From the NCBI GenBank assembly GCA_964370445.1, contig CAYJJK010000061.1, positions 1 through 16,014 of the forward strand: a stretch of DNA of 16,014 bases. The letters run 5' to 3'. Below the pieces are notes generated by a model that searched no databases, was not told the origin of the DNA, and saw nothing but the letters and a program-made list of their open reading frames with translations. Below, piece after piece: positions 1 to 4,572 of this stretch; the first letter of the stretch is position 1; each line of letters opens with the position of its first letter. The translations under genes were made by a program, and so were the position numbers. Source of the DNA: JAAYCI01 sp964370445. GTDB taxonomy: Bacteria > Bacillota > Clostridia > Oscillospirales > Ruminococcaceae.

Positions 1-1
1 C

Positions 2-187
2 TCGGCCTCGCGTCGTTATGGTGAAAAATTCTTAGATTTGTTCGAAGAGGGAAAACGCGATTTCTACATCGTAGATAAAGATATCCATACCGTCGCTTGT
101 TATGAGATGACCAACATCGCAACCGGCAACACCTTCAAAGCCGGAGTGCTTCGTGAGGATATGTTGGAAGATAGCTTGTTCCATTAA
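2..187 (+). CDS. C-terminal fragment, possibly methenyl-tetrahydro(methano)pterin cyclohydrolase-like
   Basis: An open frame enters from the left edge and ends at TAA 185-187, giving 61 C-terminal residues. The visible pattern is S-A-S-x2-YG-x2-F, then FEE, DFY-x2-D, N-x-ATG-x-TF-x-AG and a final LF-H. This order resembles, from memory, the C-terminus of archaeal and methylotroph methenyl-tetrahydromethanopterin cyclohydrolase (Mch), which has YG-x-PF, DFY-x-ID, a TG-x-T-x-AG stretch and a final SF. Mch interconverts methenyl- and formyl-pterin. If the match holds, this gene could be a one-carbon or heterocycle cyclohydrolase related to the operon downstream, but a separate terminator and promoter divide the two. 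The start lies outside the window. The coding call is firm and the family call is tentative. Confidence 0.6.
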   Translation, partial: SASRRYGEKFLDLFEEGKRDFYIVDKDIHTVACYEMTNIATGNTFKAGVLREDMLEDSLFH

Positions 188-195
188 AATAACAG

Positions 196-235
196 CGCAC
201 AACACAAGATGTATGTCTTGTGTTGTGCGGTTTTT
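196..235 (+). terminator. Rho-independent terminator of the upstream gene
   Basis: A perfect 14-bp stem (196-209 with 216-229, left arm beginning CGCACAACAC) with a 6-nt loop is followed by TTTTT at 231-235. It begins 9 nt after the TAA of the partial gene, so it closes that transcript and separates it from the next operon. Confidence 0.9.
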
Positions 236-287
236 ATCGGTTCGCAAGGGGATGATGTGCACGACTGTAGCAAAAAGCGTTGTTTCA

Positions 288-316
288 TTGAAAAGTGGTA
301 AGCTTTAGGCTATAAT
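288..316 (+). promoter_or_regulatory. Sigma-A type promoter of the redox/amidohydrolase operon
   Basis: The -35 TTGAAA (288-293) and a perfect -10 TATAAT (311-316) are 17 bp apart. Transcription should begin near 323, leaving a leader of about 68 nt before the ATG at 391. No operator or riboswitch fold was recognised in the leader. It is the only good promoter seen before the five genes. Confidence 0.75.
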
Positions 317-390
317 CGTTATGGTGAAAAGCACAATAATCCGATATAAAGTACAAAATTTCAGCCTCATTAAACTTCTGGGAGGGTAAC

Positions 391-693
391 ATGAGCCGAA
401 TTGACGCGCATCCCATTTTGAAAATTGAAGAAGCGCCTGTTATAACTTTTTACTACAACAATGCCCCTTTGCAGGCAAAACAGGGCGATACCATTGCCGC
501 AGCCTTATTAAGCTGTGGTATACGTGTATTTCGAAAAACGGCCAAAAACGGCTCGCCCCGCGGGGTTTACTGTGGTATTGGACAATGCACCGATTGCGTG
601 GTGGTGGTGAATGGCGAGCCCAATATACGCAGTTGTGTGACGTTGGTGGAAGAAAATATGAGGGTAGAACAGCAGCAAGGTCTTGGGAGGTGA
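391..693 (+). CDS. [2Fe-2S] ferredoxin-like subunit of an amine/opine-type dehydrogenase (HcnA / SoxA N-terminus-like)
   Basis: This 100-residue soluble protein has the plant-type [2Fe-2S] ligand pattern C61-x4-C66-x2-C69-x12-C82, inside GVYCGIGQCTDC and RSC. This matches the small (2Fe-2S) subunits of hydrogen cyanide synthase (HcnA), opine and hydroxyproline dehydrogenases, and the N-terminal domain of sarcosine oxidase alpha. Its expected role is to pass electrons from the flavoprotein encoded next. The ATG at 391 follows GGAGGG (381-386) at 4 nt. The gene is first in the operon and ends 6 nt before the flavoprotein start. The cluster type is well supported. The substrate of the complex cannot be read from this subunit. 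Confidence 0.9.
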   Translation: MSRIDAHPILKIEEAPVITFYYNNAPLQAKQGDTIAAALLSCGIRVFRKTAKNGSPRGVYCGIGQCTDCVVVVNGEPNIRSCVTLVEENMRVEQQQGLGR

Positions 694-699
694 TGTGGT

Positions 700-1008
700 T
701 TGGAGCACTGGGATATTGTGGTGGTGGGTGCCGGGCCTGCAGGCCTTGGTGCTGCCATTGAAAGCGCACGCCTTGGGGCAAAGGTTTTACTTTTAGATGA
801 AAATAACCGTCCTGGTGGGCAATTGTTCAAACAAATTCATAAGTTTTTTGGCTCAAAAGAGCACTATGCGGGCATGCGTGGTGTACAAATTGGAGAATTT
901 TTGCTGGAAGAAGCTGCACAGGCGGGGGTGAATATACGTCTTGGCCAGCGTGTGTGGGGCTTGTTTGAGCATGGAGTGGTGGCCGCCGGCGGCCCCAAAG
1001 AAAGCTAA
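700..1008 (+). CDS. N-terminal half of the flavoprotein (FAD Rossmann domain) as translated up to the TAA
   Basis: These 102 residues hold the dinucleotide-binding GAGPAG motif, the acidic ribose-binding end of strand 2 (LLLDEN) and the PGGQLFKQIHKFFGS stretch usual after it. Translation would stop after PKES, before the ATG-x-x-E-N segment that finishes the FAD domain. On its own it lacks the NAD(P) domain and is unlikely to be active. Confidence 0.6.
   Translation: MEHWDIVVVGAGPAGLGAAIESARLGAKVLLLDENNRPGGQLFKQIHKFFGSKEHYAGMRGVQIGEFLLEEAAQAGVNIRLGQRVWGLFEHGVVAAGGPKES
1006..1008 (+). other. In-frame TAA nonsense codon inside the flavoprotein gene
   Basis: Reading through gives ES-stop-FWQAEKVILATGA, with the frame unchanged on both sides. 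A single-base change would give a sense codon (for example TAT, CAA, GAA or AAA). TAA is neither a Sec nor a Pyl codon. The next base is T, not the C that favours readthrough. Confidence 0.9.
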
Positions 1009-1026
1009 TTTTGGCAAGCAGAAAAA

Positions 1027-1809
1027 GTGATTTTGGCTACCGGAGCCACCGAAAATGGCCTTGTGTTTTCAGGCAACACACTGCCGGGGGTGCTAACGGC
1101 AGGCGCTGCACAAACGCTTGTAAACATCCAACTTGTGCGCCCGGGAAAGCGTGCAGTGGTGGTGGGGTCTGGAAATGTAGGGCTCATTGTAGCGTACCAA
1201 TTGTTGCAGGCCGGCATTGAAGTGGCGGCAATTGTTGAAGTGGCGCCTAAGCTTTCTGGATATGCAGTGCATGCCGGAAAAGTATGTAGAGCAGGGGTGC
1301 CTATACTTCTTTCACACACTGTGCTGCGGGCCGAAGGCGAAGAAGAATTGAAGCAAGTAGTCATTTGCAAAGTGGATGAAAATATGCGCCCCATTGAAAA
1401 TAGTGAGCAATGTATAGAAGCCGATTTACTTTGCCTTTCGGTAGGCCTTAGCCCACGTGTAGAACTGGCTGCGGTGGCAGGGTGCAAAATGGATTATTGT
1501 GCAGGGCTTGGTGGGCGCGTACCGGCACATAACAAGAGCTTGCAAACCAGCATGGAAAATGTGTGGGTGGCAGGAGACTTGGCTGGGGTAGAAGAGGCCA
1601 GCACTGCATTGGATGAAGGACGCCTTGCCGGCCTTCAAGTTGCATTTGCCTTAAAACTTATCAAAACCGAGGCATATCACACGCAGGAAAAAATGCTGCA
1701 AAAGCGCATTGCTTCGTTAAGGCAAGGAGATTTTGGCGCTAAGCGACAGGGGTTTAAAGAGCAGCTTTGGTCATCTTTTGATGAACTTCAAAAGGGGGTG
1801 GGCATATGA
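1027..1809 (+). CDS. C-terminal part of the flavoprotein (NAD(P) domain), open frame after the TAA
   Basis: The frame holds about 260 codons from a GTG at 1027, with the NAD(P)-binding GSGNVG motif, the inter-domain LCLSVGLSP segment and the GD FAD-contact motif. No convincing Shine-Dalgarno precedes the GTG (upstream bases are AGCAGAAAAA), and a start here would cut through the conserved ATGATENG segment. It is therefore better read as the continuation of one broken gene than as an independent protein. Its TGA (1807-1809) overlaps the ATG of the BFD-like gene. Confidence 0.6.
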   Translation: MILATGATENGLVFSGNTLPGVLTAGAAQTLVNIQLVRPGKRAVVVGSGNVGLIVAYQLLQAGIEVAAIVEVAPKLSGYAVHAGKVCRAGVPILLSHTVLRAEGEEELKQVVICKVDENMRPIENSEQCIEADLLCLSVGLSPRVELAAVAGCKMDYCAGLGGRVPAHNKSLQTSMENVWVAGDLAGVEEASTALDEGRLAGLQVAFALKLIKTEAYHTQEKMLQKRIASLRQGDFGAKRQGFKEQLWSSFDELQKGVGI

Positions 1810-2102
1810 GTGAAGGCAAAGCGATGGTTTGTCGCTGTGAAGAAATTACAAAAGAAGAGATTATACAGGCCATCGAAGAAGGATACACCACCATTGATGC
1901 AATCAAAAAAAGAACAAGGGCCGGCATGGGCTATTGCCAAGGACGTGTGTGCCGCAAATTGGTGGCACAGTTGATCAGTGTCTACAGTGATATCCCTATA
2001 GATGTAGCCATCAATAGCAGTGTGAGAATGCCTGTAGGTCCGCTAAGCCTTGGTTTGATTGCCCAAACGGAGCACGCTTTGGAGGAAGAGCCATGTTGCT
2101 GA
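1806..2102 (+). CDS. BFD-like [2Fe-2S] domain protein
   Basis: This 98-residue protein has the bacterioferritin-associated-ferredoxin (Fer2_BFD) pattern: VCRCEE at the N-terminus and GMGYCQGRVC about 35 residues later, so four cysteines (C-x-C and C-x4-C) bind a [2Fe-2S] cluster. In sarcosine oxidase alpha, HcnB and opine dehydrogenases this domain is fused to the C-terminus of the flavoprotein. In some dye-linked dehydrogenases it is a separate gamma-like subunit, as here. The ATG overlaps the flavoprotein TGA (ATGA), and AAGGGGGTG precedes it. The tail has RMPVGPLSLG and ends in CC. It probably forms one complex with the two preceding products. Confidence 0.88.
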   Translation: MSEGKAMVCRCEEITKEEIIQAIEEGYTTIDAIKKRTRAGMGYCQGRVCRKLVAQLISVYSDIPIDVAINSSVRMPVGPLSLGLIAQTEHALEEEPCC

Positions 2103-3436
2103 TTAAAGGGGCAGATTATGTTGTGGTATCTGCGGATGAGGTGCTGCAAAACGCAGATGTGCTTGTGAATAACACCGAAATTGTTAAGGTGGGGCAAGGG
2201 CGTTGCGAAGAAGGTTGCGAGCGTGTGTTGGATGCCAAAGGGAAGATGGTGATTCCCGGATTTGTGAACACGCACACCCATTTGTATCAAAATTTTTTAA
2301 AAGGCATGGGCGACCATTACTTTTTGCCCGAATGGATGGAGCGAGTCACCTTTCCTTTGGTGCAAGTGATTTACCATCATGAACGAAAATTGAACGATGG
2401 TAGTCTTGGGTATGCCTATGGTATGCTGGGCGCCATTGAAATGCTGAAAAGCGGTATTACAGCTTTTGTGGATATGGATGTGGTGACGGATCCACTATTG
2501 GAAGCTTGGGAAGACCTTGGCATACGTGGTGTGGCCGCGTTACAAACAGCCAACTGCTGGATACCCAAAGAAATCATGATTTCAGACGAGCTTCGTTTGC
2601 GGCAACTGGAAGAAAGGGTAGAAAAGTGGCATAATAGAGGCTTGCAAGACGTTTGGCTGGCCCCTTCCACTTGTTTTGCCTGCACGGAAGAGTTTATGCA
2701 CAAATTGCGCTTTATGGCTAAGCGTTATGGTGTGGGCATGCAACTGCATGTAGCAGAAACAATATGGGAGGTAGAAAATTCTCTTAAAAATGTGCATGCC
2801 ACACCAATGCAATATTTAGAAAACATAGGTTTTTTGGATGGGCCGTTGTCTGCTGTGCACTGCGTGCACCTTACGCAAGAGGAAATGAAATTGTGCAAAG
2901 AGCGTGGTGTCAGTGCTTGCTATAATCCGAAATCCAATGGAAAGCTGGGCAATGGCATTGCCCCAATTACCGAGCTCAGAGAGCTGGGTGTACACACAAC
3001 CCTTGCCACCGATGGTGCAGCATCAAACGATTTGCTGGATATGTTTGAGGAGATGCGTTTTGGGGCCATGGCACAAAAAATTAAAAACCAAACTCCGGCA
3101 CGCTTTGGGGAAAAAGAGATTTTTCGCATGGCCACCGAGGATGGCGCCAAATTGCTTGGCCTTAAAGCAGGGCGTTTGCAAGCGGGGTATTTGGCCGATA
3201 TTGTTATGCTGGATTGCACGGATATTTGCATGGCACCGATACATAACCCCATTTCGTCGCTTGTGTATTGCGCAAAGGCGAGCAACGTTGAAACCGTTAT
3301 GATAAATGGGCGCTTTGTGATGGAAAATAAAGTGATTCAAACTGTAAATGCCCCGCAGAAAATAAAAGAAGCGATGGAGCTTGGCATTGAAAGGCTTTCA
3401 GAGAGAAACCTGGCCGGGCTAAAGTCGGAATATTAA
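2093..3436 (+). CDS. Amidohydrolase-superfamily aminohydrolase (TRZ/ATZ or SAH/MTA-deaminase-like)
   Basis: This complete 447-residue metal-dependent hydrolase hydrolyses C-N bonds, usually deaminating a heterocycle. The ligands of the mononuclear subtype are visible: H61-x-H63 (NTHTH), H219 with catalytic E222 (QLHVAE), the H256/H259 pair (VHCVHL) and D307 (LATDGAASND). The NPKSNGKLGNGIAP segment and the HVAE glutamate resemble 5-methylthioadenosine/S-adenosylhomocysteine deaminases and the AtzA/TrzN group. SsnA-type and guanine-deaminase-like enzymes are alternatives, and the substrate cannot be fixed from sequence alone. GGAGG (2081-2085) lies 7 nt before the ATG, and the gene overlaps the BFD gene by 10 nt, implying coupled translation. 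Its place inside a redox operon suggests that the redox complex and the deaminase act on the same or consecutive compounds. Confidence 0.9.
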   Translation: MLLIKGADYVVVSADEVLQNADVLVNNTEIVKVGQGRCEEGCERVLDAKGKMVIPGFVNTHTHLYQNFLKGMGDHYFLPEWMERVTFPLVQVIYHHERKLNDGSLGYAYGMLGAIEMLKSGITAFVDMDVVTDPLLEAWEDLGIRGVAALQTANCWIPKEIMISDELRLRQLEERVEKWHNRGLQDVWLAPSTCFACTEEFMHKLRFMAKRYGVGMQLHVAETIWEVENSLKNVHATPMQYLENIGFLDGPLSAVHCVHLTQEEMKLCKERGVSACYNPKSNGKLGNGIAPITELRELGVHTTLATDGAASNDLLDMFEEMRFGAMAQKIKNQTPARFGEKEIFRMATEDGAKLLGLKAGRLQAGYLADIVMLDCTDICMAPIHNPISSLVYCAKASNVETVMINGRFVMENKVIQTVNAPQKIKEAMELGIERLSERNLAGLKSEY

Positions 3437-3451
3437 AGGAGGGGAGAGCGT

Positions 3452-3871
3452 ATGCGAACTATTTTTATTGATTGCCAGCAAAACATCCCCTGCAATCCCT
3501 GTCAATTTTATTGCAATACAGGTGCAATTTTGGTAGAAGAACTAACCCACGTGCCCAAAGTGGTGCCCGAAAAATGTGTTTCCTGCGGCAATTGTGTGGC
3601 TGCCTGCCCAGGGCAAGCTTGTTTTTTGATTGATGAGGAATTCTCAGAGATGGAAGCCACCATTGAGTTTCCGTATGAGTTTTTACCGGTGCCTTTGGTG
3701 GGCGAAAAAAGACAAGCGCGCAACAATGCGGGAGAAACAATTTGCCTTGGGCGTGTGGTGAAAGTAGAAGAGCGAAAAAGCTGGCAAAATACACGTGTAG
3801 TGCATCTGGCAGTGCCAAAAGAGCTTGTTTATAAGGTGCGTGGGATGGCAAGGCATGCTGTTGAGGACTGA
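3452..3871 (+). CDS. [4Fe-4S] ferredoxin-type electron-transfer protein
   Basis: The 139-residue product has a clear [4Fe-4S] motif C42-x2-C45-x2-C48-x3-C52-P (CVSCGNCVAACP) and an N-terminal group C8, C14-x2-C17-x3-C21 plus C57 that could bind a second, less standard cluster. The C-terminal 85 residues have no motif I know. ATG 3452 is placed by AGGAGGGG ending 6 nt upstream. The gene follows the amidohydrolase by 15 nt and is last in the operon. Separate ferredoxin subunits of this kind accompany multi-subunit dye-linked amino-acid dehydrogenases, where they take electrons from the flavin/[2Fe-2S] chain, and that is the inferred role here. Confidence 0.85.
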   Translation: MRTIFIDCQQNIPCNPCQFYCNTGAILVEELTHVPKVVPEKCVSCGNCVAACPGQACFLIDEEFSEMEATIEFPYEFLPVPLVGEKRQARNNAGETICLGRVVKVEERKSWQNTRVVHLAVPKELVYKVRGMARHAVED

Positions 3872-3882
3872 TTTTTGAAATG

Positions 3883-3913
3883 TACCAAAGTTTGCGTTGT
3901 GCAAGCTTTGGTA
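3883..3913 (+). other. Hairpin just after the operon
   Basis: TACCAAAG (3883-3890) pairs with CTTTGGTA (3906-3913), and TTGC with GCAA inside it, around a GTTGT loop with one T.G pair. No T-run follows, so it is more likely an mRNA 3' stabiliser or pausing hairpin than a terminator. Confidence 0.55.
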
Positions 3914-3954
3914 GGCAATAAGGCCTAAAATGGAGAATGGGCACTACGCCCTAC

Positions 3955-4002
3955 ACCAAAAGCCCATGCGGGAGCACATTTTCCCGTATGGGCTTTTGGT
4001 TT
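3955..4002 (+). terminator. Terminator of the redox/amidohydrolase operon
   Basis: A long stem pairs ACCAAAAGCCCATGCGGGA (from 3955) with TCCCGTATGGGCTTTTGGT (to 4000), with one G.T pair and a short loop. The T-rich 3' arm and following TT serve as the U-tract. It lies about 85 nt after the last stop codon. Confidence 0.8.
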
Positions 4003-4387
4003 AAAACAAGTGAAATGCGTGCGGTGCTCTACCGTATTTTACAAAAGAGAAAGACATGAAACAAATAGCACCTATTTATAATGTAATATATATACAATAT
4101 AATATAGAAAAACAAATTTGAAACATTAAAGGCAAATTCTAAGTTTTGTGATGCCATTTAGAATGAGTTTTGGCTTTGGGGAGGTGTGGATTAAGCGGCA
4201 AAGATACATCATGCGCGCAAAAAGGAGGGTTACACTGCAAATGTAGGCAAAACCACAGGTTTATTTGGAGAATGCTACTGTTTTTTATATATTTCACGTA
4301 TATAAGTTATTTTTAAATGTAAGCGAGAGTGTATTTCATAGTGATTACCTAGGATTGCACTTTATTGCGCTTGTTGTATTTTGTTGA

Positions 4388-4443
4388 CAAAATGGCAAAA
4401 AAGGCCGTTTTTTCCTCAAAATGGGGCAAAAAAGGCCGTTTTT
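4388..4443. repeat. Direct repeat pair that folds into one imperfect hairpin
   Basis: CAAAATGG(GG)C + AAAAAAGGCCG + T-run occurs at 4388-4413 and again at 4417-4443. The two copies can also pair with each other: AAAAA-GGCC (4397-4406) with GGCC-G-TTTTT (4434-4443), then T6-CC (4408-4415) with GG-C-A6 (4425-4433), around a TCAAAATGG loop. With A-runs on one flank and T-runs on the other it may stop transcripts from either side before the surface-protein promoter. Confidence 0.55.
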
Positions 4444-4463
4444 GAGCTAAAAAAAATCGCCAT

Positions 4464-4495
4464 GTTACTCTCGTGTAACCTTTTTATGATATACT
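4464..4495 (+). promoter_or_regulatory. Candidate promoter with dyad for the giant surface-protein gene
   Basis: A dyad GTTAC-N6-GTAAC (4464-4479) is followed by two possible -10 boxes, TATGAT (4485-4490) and TATACT (4490-4495). No good -35 exists at 16-18 bp, and a TTACTC at 4465 would be 19 bp from TATACT. A weak -35 plus an adjacent dyad suggests activator or repressor control, but this is inference. Confidence 0.4.
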
Positions 4496-4513
4496 GTATC
4501 CAACATCAAATGT

Positions 4514-4572
4514 CATACAACAATTTGTATGGCAAGCACAATTTGTGAAAGATATAAAAGGAGGATACACGA
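4514..4572 (+). promoter_or_regulatory. Leader palindromes and ribosome binding site of the surface-protein gene
   Basis: CATACAA-CAAT-TTGTATG (4514-4531) and CACAA-T-TTGTG (4537-4547) are adjacent palindromes sharing the ACAA/TTGT core. They are followed by a strong SD, AAAGGAGG (about 4557-4564), 8 nt before ATG 4573. They lie downstream of the presumed start of transcription, so they could be operator half-sites or small leader hairpins. Confidence 0.5.

Larger units (their letters stand above)
700..1809 (+). pseudogene. FAD/NAD(P)-dependent oxidoreductase (HcnB / sarcosine-oxidase-alpha-like), split by an in-frame TAA
   Basis: One reading frame of 370 codons encodes a pyridine-nucleotide-disulfide-type flavoprotein, but codon 103 (1006-1008) is TAA. 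The halves are continuous in frame and in family motifs: FAD-binding VVVGAGPAGLGAA near residue 8, then after the stop the ATGATENG segment, the NAD(P)-binding VVVGSGNVGL, and the C-terminal FAD contact VWVAGDLAGVEEASTAL. The family takes electrons from an amine or imino-acid oxidising subunit or from NAD(P)H. The TTG start at 700 is set by GGGAGGTG (685-692) at 7 nt. No second lesion is seen, so this is either a recent nonsense mutation, a single-base sequence error, or rarely readthrough. It overlaps the following gene by 4 nt (ATGA), as an intact operon gene would. Confidence 0.75.
4003..4572. other. AT-rich non-coding stretch before the giant surface-protein gene
   Basis: No credible gene is visible here on either strand. 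The stretch is markedly AT-rich (for example TATAATGTAATATATATACAATATAATATAG near 4077-4107 in broken runs). It contains an orphan SD-like AAAAAGGAGGG at about 4219-4229 followed only by an ATG-TAG, the hairpin-forming repeats at 4388-4443, and the promoter/palindrome block at 4464-4547. No riboswitch class was recognised. Confidence 0.6.

Noticed and set aside
1006..1008. Recoding of the stop as selenocysteine or pyrrolysine
   Set aside because: These use TGA and TAG; the codon here is TAA and the family has no such residue at this place.
4195..4300. Cyclic-di-GMP (GEMM) riboswitch suggested by GGCAAAACCACAGG
   Set aside because: The conserved CGCAAAGCC core and tetraloop-receptor partner are absent at the required spacing.
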